Assembly (NCBI RefSeq): GCF_021789315.1
Contig: NZ_CP084561.1
Location: 2,046,001-2,110,000 of the forward strand
DNA from: Arthrobacter sp. FW305-BF8
Lineage (GTDB): Bacteria > Actinomycetota > Actinomycetes > Actinomycetales > Micrococcaceae
Direction: 5' to 3'
Length of the DNA: 64,000 nucleotides
Position numbers and translations under genes: made by a program. Below the pieces are notes generated by a model. The model was not told the DNA's origin, made no database searches, and was given only the letters and a program-made list of their open reading frames with translations. Every line of letters starts with the position of its first letter. The stretch's first letter is position 1. This document shows positions 16,865-26,591 of this stretch, in pieces.

Positions 16865-19378
16865 GGCGGATTCCGGCCAGGCCATACTCGGACCGATCAC
16901 ATCCACCGCCTGCGAGAGCGGGATGCCCGAACCGTCGCGCCGGCCGTGCTCCTGGGGCAGCGAGCGGGCTACGCCTGCCGACGAAGATGCCTTCGCCGGG
17001 CCGTGGCCGGCCCACGCCAGCAGCAGTGTGTCCTCACCCTTCAGGAACCGGTGTGCCCGGACGCCGGCGGTAGCGCGGCCCTTGGCCGGGTATTCGTCAA
17101 AGGCCGTCACCTTGGCGGCCCCGGGGGCGGTGCCCGGCAGGGCGCCTTCCGTGCCGGAAATGGTGACGACGACGGCGGCCTCATCGCCGGGGGCGACCGC
17201 ACCGAAGAACACCACCTGGTCGCCGGGGGCAAGCTTGATGCCCGCCATGCCCCCGGCCGTCCTGCCCTGCGGGCGGACGACGGCGGCGCTGAACCGCAGC
17301 AGCTGTGCCTGCCGCGTCAGGAACACCAGGTCGTCGTCGTCGGACCCGGCCGGCGCCACGCCCACCACGGTGTCCTTGTCCTTCAGCGTGATAACTTCCC
17401 AGTCCTCGCGGTTCAGGGGGTAGTCCGGCTGCACCCGCTTCACGACGCCCTGCCCCGTGCCGATCGCCAGCACCACATCAAGCGGGGCGAACGCCACGAG
17501 GGTCTCACCCTTCAGCAGGGTAATGAAGTCCTTGGCCGGAACACCTCCGGCGAGGTTCGGCAGGCCCGAGACCGGCGGCAGGACGGGCATGTCCATCACC
17601 TGGATCCGCAGCATGCGCCCCTGGGACGTGATGGCGGCGATCTCGCCCCGGGCGGAGGTCTTGACCACCGAGCGGAACACGTCGTGCTTGGAGCGCGGTC
17701 CGGTCTCGGCCAGGCTGTCCTGGTTGGCGGTCCGGGCGATCTGCCCGGAGGCCGTGAGGATCGCCCAGCACGGGTCGTCCGCGATTTCGAGGGCCAGGGG
17801 AGCGGGTTTGCCCTTCGCCCCTGCCTTTCCCTCGACGGCGGCGGCGCTGGCCACAGTCGGGGACACGGCCTCGGATTCGAGGAGCACCGTCCGCCGCGGG
17901 GTGCCGTACTTCTCCGCGATCTCCGCGAGTTCGCCGGACACCAGTTCCCGCAGCAGCTGATCGGATTCGAGGATGGCCTCCAGTTCGGCGATCTCCTTGC
18001 GAAGCTGGTCCTGTTCCTTTTCGAGCTCGATCCGGCTGTACTTGGTCAGCTGGCGGAGGCGGAGCTCAAGGATGTAGTTCGCCTGGATTTCGGAGAGGTC
18101 GTAGATGGACATCAGCCGTTCGCGCGCCGCGGAGGCCTCGTCCGAGGACCGGATGATCTGGATGACCTCGTCGATGTCCACGATGGCGATGAGGAGGCCC
18201 TCCACCAGGTGGAGGCGGTCCTTCTTTTTGCCGAGCCGGAACACCGTGCGGCGGCGCACCACCGAGATGCGGTGGTCCACGTAGACGGTGAGCAACTGGA
18301 GCAGTCCCAGCGTCTGCGGCTGCCCGTCCACCAGGGTGACGTTGTTGATGCCGAAGGAATCCTCCATCGGCGAGTAGCGGTAGAGCTGCTGGAGCACGGC
18401 GTTGGGGTTGAAACCGTTCTTCAGCTCGATGACCAGCCGCAGGCCGTGCTTGCGGTCGGTCAGGTCCACGACGTCGCTGATGCCCGCGAGCTTCTTGCTG
18501 TTGACCGCGTCCTTGATCTTCTCGATCACCTTTTCCGGGCCTACCATGTACGGCAGTTCGGTGACCACGAGGCCGGTCCGGCGCGCCGAGAGCTGCTCCA
18601 CCTCCACCTTGGCGCGGGTCTTGAAGGAGCCGCGGCCCGTGGCGTAGGCGTCCCGGATTCCGTCCAGGCCCACGATGCGGCCGCCGGTGGGCAGGTCGGG
18701 GCCGGGGACGAAGCGCATGATGTCTTCCAGCGTGGCGTCCGGTTCGGCGATGAGGTGCCGGGCGGCGGCGATGACTTCCACGAGGTTGTGCGGTGCCATG
18801 TTCGTGGCCATGCCCACCGCGATGCCGGTGGTGCCGTTCACCAGCAGGTTGGGGAACGCTGCCGGGAGGACCTCCGGCTGGGTGAGCTGGTTGTCGTAGT
18901 TGGGGACGAAGTCCACCACGTCCTCGTCGAGGTGGTCCGTCATGGTGAGCGCTGCCGCCGCCAGGCGGGCCTCCGTGTACCGCGGGGCCGCCGGGCCGTC
19001 GTCGAGCGAGCCGAAGTTCCCATGGCCGTCGATCAGGGGCAGCCGGAGCGAGAAGTCCTGGGCCATGCGCACCATGGCGTCATAGATGGCGGTGTCGCCG
19101 TGCGGGTGGAGCTTGCCCATGACCTCACCCACCACGCGGGCGCTCTTGACGTGGCCGCGGTCAGGACGGAGGCCCATGTCGCTCATCATGTAAAGGATGC
19201 GGCGCTGGACGGGCTTGAGGCCGTCCCGGGCGTCGGGCAGGGCCCGGGAGTAGATGACCGAGTACGCGTACTCCAGGAAGGAGCCTTCCATCTCGGAAGT
19301 CACGTCGATATCAACGATGTTTTCGGTGTAGTCCTGGACTGTTTCCCCTGCGGGGGTGCGTGTTTGGCGGCGTGCCAT
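16862..19378 (-). CDS. parC: DNA topoisomerase IV subunit A (ParC)
   Basis: DNA-cleaving subunit that partners ParE. The 838-aa product has the winged-helix core with the quinolone-resistance region (LHPHGDTAIYDAMVRMAQ) and the catalytic tyrosine Tyr134 in AAPRYTEARL. Coiled-coil residues around 430-480 (RIELEKEQDQLRKEIAELEA) precede a C-terminal beta-propeller that wraps DNA. The canonical GyrA box is not seen; QGRTAGGMAG stands in its place, which supports ParC over GyrA. ATG 19378 has AAAAGGA upstream. It is divergent from the Pat-like gene with a 56-nt spacer. Confidence 0.93.
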   Translation of the reverse strand: MARRQTRTPAGETVQDYTENIVDIDVTSEMEGSFLEYAYSVIYSRALPDARDGLKPVQRRILYMMSDMGLRPDRGHVKSARVVGEVMGKLHPHGDTAIYDAMVRMAQDFSLRLPLIDGHGNFGSLDDGPAAPRYTEARLAAAALTMTDHLDEDVVDFVPNYDNQLTQPEVLPAAFPNLLVNGTTGIAVGMATNMAPHNLVEVIAAARHLIAEPDATLEDIMRFVPGPDLPTGGRIVGLDGIRDAYATGRGSFKTRAKVEVEQLSARRTGLVVTELPYMVGPEKVIEKIKDAVNSKKLAGISDVVDLTDRKHGLRLVIELKNGFNPNAVLQQLYRYSPMEDSFGINNVTLVDGQPQTLGLLQLLTVYVDHRISVVRRRTVFRLGKKKDRLHLVEGLLIAIVDIDEVIQIIRSSDEASAARERLMSIYDLSEIQANYILELRLRQLTKYSRIELEKEQDQLRKEIAELEAILESDQLLRELVSGELAEIAEKYGTPRRTVLLESEAVSPTVASAAAVEGKAGAKGKPAPLALEIADDPCWAILTASGQIARTANQDSLAETGPRSKHDVFRSVVKTSARGEIAAITSQGRMLRIQVMDMPVLPPVSGLPNLAGGVPAKDFITLLKGETLVAFAPLDVVLAIGTGQGVVKRVQPDYPLNREDWEVITLKDKDTVVGVAPAGSDDDDLVFLTRQAQLLRFSAAVVRPQGRTAGGMAGIKLAPGDQVVFFGAVAPGDEAAVVVTISGTEGALPGTAPGAAKVTAFDEYPAKGRATAGVRAHRFLKGEDTLLLAWAGHGPAKASSSAGVARSLPQEHGRRDGSGIPLSQAVDVIGPSMAWPESA

Positions 19379-19422
19379 GGGGCTGGTGGATCCTTTTTGG
19401 GGTGCACTTCGGGAGGTTTAGC

Positions 19423-19428
19423 TAGGCT
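19423..19428 (+). promoter_or_regulatory. -10 element TAGGCT, leaderless layout
   Basis: TAGGCT, exactly 6 nt, then ATG 19435. It lies inside the small palindrome TAGGC-TAA-GCCTA (19423-19435). A GGGAGG at 19411 is too far away (18 nt) to act as a ribosome site. Confidence 0.55.
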
Positions 19429-19434
19429 AAGCCT

Positions 19435-22125
19435 ATGGTGGATCAGCCCGGGGACGGCGAATATCCGGAATATTGGGAGGCCGATGTCGTTCTGAGGGAC
19501 GGCGGCACAGCGCATTTGCGCCCCATCCATCCCACCGACGCGGACGCCGTGCAGTCCTTCCACACGCGGCAGTCACAGAACTCCATCTACATGCGCTTCT
19601 TCGCCTTCAAGGAGCGGCTCTCCAGCCGCGAGCTCAAGCGCTTCACCGAGGTGGATTACCGGGACCGGGTGGCCTTCGTGATCACCATCGGCGGGGACAT
19701 CATCGGCATCGGCCGGTACGACCGGCTGGACGACCCCGCGGAGGCCGAAGTGGCCTTCAACATCGCAGATGCGCACCAGGGCCGGGGCATCGGCTCGATC
19801 CTGCTGGAGCACCTCGCGGCGGCGGCCCGCGAAAACGGGATCCGCCGGTTCAGCGCCGAGGTCCTGCCCGAGAACCGCAAGATGCTCATGGTCTTCTCCG
19901 ACGCCGGGTACGACGTCAAACGCCACTTCGACGACGGGGTGGTGAGCCTGGAGTTCAACATCGACCCCACGGACAAATCACGGGCCGTGATGGAAGCCCG
20001 GGAACACCGTGCGGAGGCGAGGAGCGTCCAGGACCTGCTGGCGCCGTCGTCGGTGGCGGTGATCGGTGCGAGCCGGCGGTGGGGGACCGTGGGGTACCAG
20101 CTCCTGGAACACATCATCGAAGGCGGCTTTACCGGCCCCGTCTACGCCATCAACCCCGAAGCCTTCGAGCTCGCCGGCATGCTGTCCTTCGGCAAGCTCT
20201 CCGAGGTGCCCGGTCCGGTGCAGCTGGCGATCGTCGCGGTGCCCTACGAGGAAGTCCCCAAGGTGGTGGATGAATGCGCGGCCGCCGGTGTCAAGGGGGT
20301 CCTGGTGGCCTCCGCGGGTTTCACCGAGGACGGGGAGCGGGGCCTTGCCCGGCAGCGTGAGCTGGTGCGGCAGGCGCGGGCCAACGGGATGCGGGTTATT
20401 GGGCCGGCCTCGCTCGGTATCGTGAACACCAACTCCGCGGTGTCGCTGAACGCCTCCATGGCGCCGAGCCTGGCCCTCGGCGGCGGCCTGGGGCTGTTCA
20501 GCCAGTCCGCAGCGATCGGGGTGGCGCTGTACGCGGCGTCCAGCCGGCGCCGCGCCGGCATCTCAACGTTCCTGTCGGCCGGAAACCGGGCCGATGTGTC
20601 CGGCAACGACATGATGCAGTTCTGGGAGGACGACGCCGACACCACCGCCGTGGGACTGTACCTGGAGTCGATCGGCAACCCTCGCAAGTTCTCCCGCATC
20701 GCCCGGCGGCTGGCACGGTCCAAGCCCGTGATTGTGGCCAAGTCAACCTCCATGGGGCTGCAGCTGCCGCCCGGCCATGCCGTGCGAACCACCCAGGCGC
20801 CCGCCGATGCGCTGGACTCGATGATGCGCCAGTCCGGCGTGATCCGGGTGGAGACCATCGAACAGCTCATGGACGTGGCGCAGATCGTGTCCGCCCAGCC
20901 GCTCCCCAAGGGGGCCGGGGTGGCGGTTTTCAGCAACTCCGGGGCGCTGGGGAAAGTAGTGGCGGACAGCGCCGGGTCCCACGGCCTGGGCGTCGAGGAG
21001 CTCGTGACGGAGCTGGATCTGGACGCCGGCATGTCCCGTGCCCTGCCCGCCCTGCGGGACCGGCTCCGGGAAGTCCTGGCCAAAGACGCGGTCCACGCCG
21101 CAGTGGTTGCCTTCCTTCCGGCGCGCGGCCTGACCGTGGAGAAGATTGCCGGGGCGCTCGCAGAATCCTCCGCCGAAGCCGGAAAGCCGGTGGTGGCGGC
21201 GTTCACCGGCATCCTCGATCCGTCGGTGTACGTGGAAGGCATGGTGGGGGATGGCGCCGGCGCCGCACCGGTGCCGTGCTACTCGAATCCGGGGGCGGCG
21301 GTGGCCGCCCTGTCCGCCGTGGTGCGGTACGCCGAATGGGCGGAGCGGGACCAGGGCCTTTTTGTGGATCCTGACGGGTGCGATCCTGACGCCGCGCACG
21401 CCGACCTCGAAAACCTGCTGGCCGATGTCCGCGGCGAGCAACTCAAGAAACTCAGTCCGGACGACGCGGCCCGCCTACTGGCGCATTACGGGATCAGGGT
21501 CATGCCCTCGGAAGGCTTCGAAACGGACGATGAAGCCGTGGAGGCGGCCGGCAGGCTGGGCTGGCCGGTGGCACTGAAGACCACCGATCCGACGCTGCGC
21601 CACCGGCTGGACCTGGGTGGGGTGCGGCTGGATATCCAGGATGCGGACTCCCTCCGGCTGAACATCCTCCAGATGCGCCGGGCGCTGGAGCCCTACGGCT
21701 CGGCGTCGCTGGAGGTCCAGACCATGGTGCCGGTGGGCCAGGCCTGTACCCTGCGCGCCATCGAGGACCCGCTGCTGGGGCCCGTGGTGTCCTTCGGGCT
21801 GGCCGGCGACGCCGTGAACCTGCTGGATGACTGGGCGCACCGGGCCCCGCCGCTGTCTGCCGGGGACCTGCGCGACCTCATCCGCAGCCCGCGCGCGTCC
21901 CGGAAGCTGTTCGGTTACCAGGGCCTGCCCGCCGTGGACGTTTCCGCGCTGGAGGATGTGGCGGCCAGGCTGGCACGGCTCAAGGACGCGCATCCGGAGA
22001 TAGCACTTGTGGAGTTCAACCCGGTCCTGGCCACGCCGCAGGGGGCGTTCATCCTTGCCGCAGACGTGCGGATCGGCAACGCTGCGCAGCGTACCGACAG
22101 CGCGCGGCGGGCGATGCGCAGCTAG
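19435..22125 (+). CDS. GNAT / NDP-forming acyl-CoA synthetase fusion (Pat-like protein acetyltransferase)
   Basis: An 896-aa bifunctional-type protein. Residues about 15-180 form a GNAT domain with NIADAHQGRGIGSILLEHLA. From about 200 (APSSVAVIGASRRWG) it continues as a CoA-binding Rossmann domain, a succinyl-CoA ligase-like flavodoxin domain and a C-terminal ATP-grasp domain (690-890). This is the Pat/Pka group, which acetylates lysines of acyl-CoA synthetases, with the GNAT domain at the N-terminus rather than the C-terminus as in enterobacterial enzymes. Whether the ligase part is active is not clear from sequence. Divergent from parC and probably leaderless. Confidence 0.87.
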   Translation: MVDQPGDGEYPEYWEADVVLRDGGTAHLRPIHPTDADAVQSFHTRQSQNSIYMRFFAFKERLSSRELKRFTEVDYRDRVAFVITIGGDIIGIGRYDRLDDPAEAEVAFNIADAHQGRGIGSILLEHLAAAARENGIRRFSAEVLPENRKMLMVFSDAGYDVKRHFDDGVVSLEFNIDPTDKSRAVMEAREHRAEARSVQDLLAPSSVAVIGASRRWGTVGYQLLEHIIEGGFTGPVYAINPEAFELAGMLSFGKLSEVPGPVQLAIVAVPYEEVPKVVDECAAAGVKGVLVASAGFTEDGERGLARQRELVRQARANGMRVIGPASLGIVNTNSAVSLNASMAPSLALGGGLGLFSQSAAIGVALYAASSRRRAGISTFLSAGNRADVSGNDMMQFWEDDADTTAVGLYLESIGNPRKFSRIARRLARSKPVIVAKSTSMGLQLPPGHAVRTTQAPADALDSMMRQSGVIRVETIEQLMDVAQIVSAQPLPKGAGVAVFSNSGALGKVVADSAGSHGLGVEELVTELDLDAGMSRALPALRDRLREVLAKDAVHAAVVAFLPARGLTVEKIAGALAESSAEAGKPVVAAFTGILDPSVYVEGMVGDGAGAAPVPCYSNPGAAVAALSAVVRYAEWAERDQGLFVDPDGCDPDAAHADLENLLADVRGEQLKKLSPDDAARLLAHYGIRVMPSEGFETDDEAVEAAGRLGWPVALKTTDPTLRHRLDLGGVRLDIQDADSLRLNILQMRRALEPYGSASLEVQTMVPVGQACTLRAIEDPLLGPVVSFGLAGDAVNLLDDWAHRAPPLSAGDLRDLIRSPRASRKLFGYQGLPAVDVSALEDVAARLARLKDAHPEIALVEFNPVLATPQGAFILAADVRIGNAAQRTDSARRAMRS

Positions 22126-22169
22126 CCGCCTGGTTAGCATGTGCCACACCGATCTGTGAAAATGGGGAA

Positions 22170-22910
22170 ATGAGCTCCCAGCCTCCCACCTCGAAGCCTC
22201 AAGCGCCCGACCACAGCCCGCAGGCTTTCCACCACAGCTCACACAACCACAGCGTGCAGGGCCAGAGCCTCGACGGCGCCCTGCAGCAGGCCGGCTTTTA
22301 CCCGCTGCTCGTAGCCGACGTGGTGGATGACGCCCTCGACGGCCGGGACTGCCTTGCACACCTGGTCCACCTCGAGACGCATTTTGACCGCGCCGAGGTC
22401 CGCCGGCACATCACCGTCCTGGTCCTGACCGAGGACATGTTGGTGATCACGCACGTGGATGACCAGCAGCTCGACGAGGCGGGCGAGCAGATCGTGGCAC
22501 AGATTTCCACGGAGTCCGTCCCGGTGGCGCAGATCCGTTCGGTGGTCCTGAGCTACATGTACGCCCAGCCGCAGAACTACAAGCCTTCGGACCCCGTCCG
22601 CGAGGTCACCCTGTCCATCGCCTGGTCCGGGGGCCAGCGCCTGGACATGGGTCCGGCGAGCTGCGGCGACCCGCAGTGCGAGGCCGACCACGGCTACAGC
22701 GGCACCATCGCCCAGGAGGACATCGTCCTGCGCATCAGCGCCGAGGCGGACGGACTGCAGGCGGTTCAGGATGCCAAGCTATTTGCCCGGGCCCTTCGCG
22801 CGGTGAACACCGGATCTCCCACCCCGGTGCGGCATACGCCGTCCGCCACCCACCCGCGTCCCCGCATGGGTGTTTTTGCGAACCGGCTCAGCCGCGGGCA
22901 CAAGCGCTGA
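22170..22910 (+). CDS. DUF5998 family protein
   Basis: A 246-aa protein with a His/Gln/Ser-rich N-terminal tail of about 35 residues and a conserved core starting LQQAGFYPLLVADVVDDAL. A cysteine pair in SCGDPQCEADHGYSG may bind metal. The C-terminus is basic. The family is restricted to actinobacteria and has no known function; it is regularly found between the Pat-like gene and the phosphodiesterase that follows. GGGGAAA just before the ATG is a weak ribosome site. Confidence 0.8.
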   Translation: MSSQPPTSKPQAPDHSPQAFHHSSHNHSVQGQSLDGALQQAGFYPLLVADVVDDALDGRDCLAHLVHLETHFDRAEVRRHITVLVLTEDMLVITHVDDQQLDEAGEQIVAQISTESVPVAQIRSVVLSYMYAQPQNYKPSDPVREVTLSIAWSGGQRLDMGPASCGDPQCEADHGYSGTIAQEDIVLRISAEADGLQAVQDAKLFARALRAVNTGSPTPVRHTPSATHPRPRMGVFANRLSRGHKR

Positions 22911-22911
22911 G

Positions 22912-24195
22912 ATGCGGGTACAGGACAACCCTTCCTCAGACGCTGCAACACAACCCACGGAATCCGGGCCTGCCGTAAGCGGCCTGCCGGCCGCCCCGGC
23001 CTACGGCCGCCGCTCCGTGGCCGAGGTGCTGGGCAGCGCGGCCGCCAGCCTCGGGGTGCCGGGTTTCGAGAACGCGCTGGGCCTCCCGCAGGCCAAGCGC
23101 GTGTGCGTGGTCCTTGCCGACGGGCTGGGACGCAGCCTGCTCAAGCAGAAGAGCGCGCACACCCCCTTCCTCCGGGGCGTCCTGCAGCGGGGGCAGGGTG
23201 CCGTTCCCGTCTGGCTGGATGCCGCCTTCCCCTCCACCACCGCAGCCTCCCTTGCCAGCCTGGGCACGGGACTCGCCCCCGGCCAGCACGGACTGGTGGG
23301 CTACGACGTCCTGGACCCGGACCAGGACAAGGTGGTCAACATGCTGGGCAACTGGGATGCCGGCGTGGACCCGCAGCAGTGGCAGCCGTTCCCCACCGTC
23401 TTCGAACGCGCCTCCGAACACGTTGCCGTCACCACGGTCAGCCTGCCGCAGTTCGGCGGCTCGCCCATGACCCAGGCGGCGCTGCGCGGCGGCACCTTCG
23501 TCTCCGGCACCACCTCCCACGCCCGCACCGCGGCGGCGGCCGAGGCCATGGCTGGTGCGGACTCCGCCCTCATGTACTTCTACGTGAACGACCTCGACAA
23601 GGCCGGGCACCGGTACGGCGCGCAGTCGCCGCAGTGGGAACACCAGCTTGAAGAGCTTGACGCAACGGTCAAGCGGCTGGATGCGACCCTCCCGGCCGGA
23701 ACCACGGTGCTGGTCACGGCAGACCACGGCATGTTGGACGTCGCGGAGTCACAGCGCCTCGACTACGCCGCCGATCCCGCCCTCGTGGACGGCGTCCGGC
23801 ACACTGCCGGGGAACCGCGGATGGTGCACCTGTACCTGGAGGACGACGCCGGCGATGCCGCACGCGAGCGTCTCCTGGCGGCCTGGCGGGCCCGCTTCGG
23901 CGACAGGATCTGGGCCTTCACCAGGGCGGAAGCCGTGGCTGCAGGGCTCTTCGGAACGGTCCGGCCCGAGGTCACGGGTCGGCTGGGCGATGTGATGGTG
24001 GCAGCCAGGGACGCTCTGGCGTTCTACGACACGCGCCGGGTGCGGCCAACGGCCATGGAAGTGGTGGGCCAGCATGGTTCCCTGACCAAGGCCGAACGCG
24101 AAGTCCCGCTGCTCAGTTTCCGCGCTTCGGGCAAGACAGCCCCGGCCAGAACAGGTTCCGGCAAGGCAGGCGGCCGCCGGGGATCCCGTGGCTGA
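22912..24195 (+). CDS. Alkaline phosphatase superfamily nucleotide pyrophosphatase/phosphodiesterase
   Basis: A 427-aa enzyme of the alkaline-phosphatase fold. VLADGLGRSLL carries the first metal Asp, FPSTTAASLASLGTG the nucleophilic Thr, YVNDLDKAGHRYG and VTADHGMLD the other metal ligands. This pattern fits type I phosphodiesterases/nucleotide pyrophosphatases; substrate unknown. The frame is open from 22870, but ATG 22912, one base after the DUF5998 stop, avoids overlap and suggests coupled translation. Its 3' end overlaps thymidine kinase by 8 nt. The C-terminal 20 residues are a basic Gly/Lys/Arg tail. Confidence 0.87.
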   Translation: MRVQDNPSSDAATQPTESGPAVSGLPAAPAYGRRSVAEVLGSAAASLGVPGFENALGLPQAKRVCVVLADGLGRSLLKQKSAHTPFLRGVLQRGQGAVPVWLDAAFPSTTAASLASLGTGLAPGQHGLVGYDVLDPDQDKVVNMLGNWDAGVDPQQWQPFPTVFERASEHVAVTTVSLPQFGGSPMTQAALRGGTFVSGTTSHARTAAAAEAMAGADSALMYFYVNDLDKAGHRYGAQSPQWEHQLEELDATVKRLDATLPAGTTVLVTADHGMLDVAESQRLDYAADPALVDGVRHTAGEPRMVHLYLEDDAGDAARERLLAAWRARFGDRIWAFTRAEAVAAGLFGTVRPEVTGRLGDVMVAARDALAFYDTRRVRPTAMEVVGQHGSLTKAEREVPLLSFRASGKTAPARTGSGKAGGRRGSRG

Positions 24196-24922
24196 GCTCG
24201 TCTTTTTCTCCGGAACCATGGACTCCGGCAAGTCCACCCTTGCGCTGCAGATGGACTACAACCACCGCGCCCGCGGCCGAGGCGGGGTGCGGTTCAGCCG
24301 CAACGACCGCGCCGGCGACTCCAAAATCTCCAGCCGCCTGGGGCTGCAGACCGAGGCCGTGGAAGTCGTCGATTCCACGGACTTCTGGGACGAGGTGGTG
24401 CTCCGGCGCACCCAGGGGATCCGCGTAGACTACCTCATCTGCGACGAGGCACAGTTCTATTCAGCTGCCCAGGTGGAGCAGCTGGCACGCGTGGTGGACG
24501 AGATCGAGGTGGACGTCTTTGCCTTCGGCATCACCGCGGACTTCCGGACCCGCCTCTTCCCGGGTTCGCAGCGACTGATTGAACTCGCGGACCGGGTGCA
24601 GGTCCTCCAGGTTGAAGCGTTGTGCTGGTGCGGCCGGCGCGCCACCCATAACGCCAGGACGGTCGACGGCGTGATGGTCACCGAAGGTGCCCAGGTGGTG
24701 GTCGGCGACGTGGACATGGCGGTCGATGCTGCAGCCGTTGAGGCTGCGGCCGGCGATCCCGGCAGTGATGCTGGCCATGCGCCAGTGGTGGGCTACGAAA
24801 CGCTGTGCCGGAGGCACTTCATGCGCCGCGTCACCGCTCATGGCGCCAGCATCATTGCGCAGCAGGACCAGCTGCTCCCGTTCGAGGTGGACGCCTGCCT
24901 GTGGCACGGTGCTGGTAGCTAG
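24188..24922 (+). CDS. tdk: Thymidine kinase (type II)
   Basis: Phosphorylates thymidine to dTMP in the salvage pathway. The 244-aa product has the P-loop GTMDSGKST at residues 9-17, the Walker B-like ICDEAQF near 86, and the zinc-lasso cysteines in CWCGRR plus a later LCRRHF. The loop between these is extended by an Ala/Gly-rich insert. The GTG start at 24188 lies inside the end of the phosphodiesterase gene, so translation is likely coupled. Converges on sepH with a 10-nt spacer. Confidence 0.94.
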   Translation: MAELVFFSGTMDSGKSTLALQMDYNHRARGRGGVRFSRNDRAGDSKISSRLGLQTEAVEVVDSTDFWDEVVLRRTQGIRVDYLICDEAQFYSAAQVEQLARVVDEIEVDVFAFGITADFRTRLFPGSQRLIELADRVQVLQVEALCWCGRRATHNARTVDGVMVTEGAQVVVGDVDMAVDAAAVEAAAGDPGSDAGHAPVVGYETLCRRHFMRRVTAHGASIIAQQDQLLPFEVDACLWHGAGS

Positions 24923-24932
24923 TGGCTACTGG

Positions 24933-26414
24933 CTAGTCGCCGCGGGTGCCGAAGACGATTTCGTCCCAGCTGGGAACACTGGAGCGCTTCGGCCGGGACG
25001 GCTGGCGTTCGGGTTCATCCCGGTCCTGATCGGCGCGGGGAGCTCCCTGGCCAGGCTGTGGCCGTGCCCCGTCCATCCGGCTCCCCTCCATGCGGCGCCT
25101 GGCGTTGCCGCGGCCCAGGAGTTCATCCAGTCCCGGGTTGGCAGGCGCCGGACGGCCGGTAACCGGGCCGGTGGCCTGCGCCGCCGGTGATCCAGGCTCG
25201 TCAGGCTTGGCCGGACTGTCTTGTCCGGCTGCCGGGTGACCCGGGACGATGGTGATTTCGCGCGTGTGGGTGCTGACGCCGTCGTGCAGCTTCAGCGACT
25301 CGTCCTCGGCGTCCTCCTCATGCCGGGGCACCAGGTTGAGGCGGGAGACCATCGATGGCCTGCCGTCACGGCGCCGTGCCAGCGTGAATTCCGCCGCCGG
25401 AGCCTCGGCGGCGCCGCCGTCGTCGTTCCCCTCCGGTTCCTGTTCCGCGCCGTCCTGCTGCCCAGCGTCATCGGGATCCACCGAATCTTCTGACTGCCAG
25501 GAACCATCGAGTGATGCGGCCTCTGTGCCTGCAGGTTCTTCCTCGGCCCGCGGGTGGGCGGCCGGGACGCCGTTTGCCAGCAGCAGCGCCAGGGCGTCAT
25601 CGCTGTCCTCATCCACCCCGAGCCGCTGGCCGCGCCGCGAACGCAGCATGTCCAGCAGGCCGTCCGGGTCTTTCTGCTGCTCGGTGCCAGTTCCAGCGCT
25701 GGCCCCCATGCCGGTCCGCGCCGCGGCTTCCGCGTCGGTCTCGAAGTCGAAGGGCCTGTCGGACACGGCTGACAGCCGGCGGGCCGGCACAGGTCCGTCC
25801 AGGGGCTCCAGTTCGCTGAGTTGCTGGGCCCAGCGGTTCGCGTTCTGCAAAGATTTGCGGGTGGGATTGAAAGTCCACATGGCGGGGGGTTCTTCGCCGA
25901 TGCTCGCGTGGCCGCCGGGGGCAGCTTCAAACTTGGCCACCACGGTCCAGGTACCGTCCGGCCGGCGCCATGAATCCCACTCCAGAGTGGAGGACTGGAT
26001 GCCGTGGGCGGTGAGCCGGTGGGCCACCATGTCGCTGAGCGTGGCGGGGGTGTCGCCGAAAGCCGAACGGTAGACGTCGTGCCCCGGGGCAGGGGAGGCA
26101 ACTTCCACCTTCTGGGCCTGCTGGGCAATGTACGCGCGTTCGGCCAGGACTGGCCCTTCGTACCGCTCGACCTTTTCCTGCGGCATGCCGCAGGCGGCTG
26201 CAACCTCGGCAGCAGTGGAACCGCTGCGGATTTTCGCCTGGATGTCGCGGGGGGACATGGCGACCGGGGCCACGGCGGACGAGCGCGCAGCGGGCCGGCT
26301 GGCGGCCAGTCTGAGCGCCTCGTTGATGGGCAGCCGGAACATTGCGCCGCCGGTGCCGCTTAACAGGAGATGCTCCCCGTCGTCGTGGACGCCTACAAGC
26401 CGTAGATCCTGCAT
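24933..26414 (-). CDS. sepH: Septation protein SepH (DUF3071)
   Basis: Actinobacterial cell-division factor that binds FtsZ and promotes Z-ring assembly. The 493-aa product starts MQDLRLVGVHDDGEHLLL, the DUF3071 N-terminus, followed by a helix-turn-helix (SPRDIQAKIRSGSTAAEVA). A long acidic, disordered middle (about 250-400) leads to a basic Arg/Pro-rich tail ending in WDEIVFG, a conserved terminal motif. ATG 26414 is decided by GGAGG about 8 nt upstream, over the longer frame to 26465. Confidence 0.93.
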   Translation of the reverse strand: MQDLRLVGVHDDGEHLLLSGTGGAMFRLPINEALRLAASRPAARSSAVAPVAMSPRDIQAKIRSGSTAAEVAAACGMPQEKVERYEGPVLAERAYIAQQAQKVEVASPAPGHDVYRSAFGDTPATLSDMVAHRLTAHGIQSSTLEWDSWRRPDGTWTVVAKFEAAPGGHASIGEEPPAMWTFNPTRKSLQNANRWAQQLSELEPLDGPVPARRLSAVSDRPFDFETDAEAAARTGMGASAGTGTEQQKDPDGLLDMLRSRRGQRLGVDEDSDDALALLLANGVPAAHPRAEEEPAGTEAASLDGSWQSEDSVDPDDAGQQDGAEQEPEGNDDGGAAEAPAAEFTLARRRDGRPSMVSRLNLVPRHEEDAEDESLKLHDGVSTHTREITIVPGHPAAGQDSPAKPDEPGSPAAQATGPVTGRPAPANPGLDELLGRGNARRRMEGSRMDGARPQPGQGAPRADQDRDEPERQPSRPKRSSVPSWDEIVFGTRGD

Positions 26415-26591
26415 ACAATCCTCCACCCTGGCATTACTATCATTCGAAACTCTGCCACCCCGCACTGTCTTTTCCCGTTAGGGCAGAGGGCGCGCCGCGA
26501 AATTCCGGGAGTTTTGGGCGCGTATCGGAAGCCCTGGCAGGTGTTGGTTCCGGGTATGGCTTTTCCGCAAGGCAGAGAGGACAATGTGCGC

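Noticed and set aside
19411..19435. Iron box upstream of the Pat-like gene
   Set aside because: TTAGCTAGGCTAAGCC resembles the consensus only loosely and lacks TTAGG-N4-CCTAA; the small palindrome is better explained by the -10 region.
16946..19495. 849-codon plus-strand open frame over parC
   Set aside because: It is antisense to a firmly identified gene, has no recognisable domain and reflects high third-position GC. Similar antisense frames over acnA (35068-37587), cydB/cydDC (9506-11458), dxs (38396-40087) and parE (4514-6043) were dismissed for the same reason.
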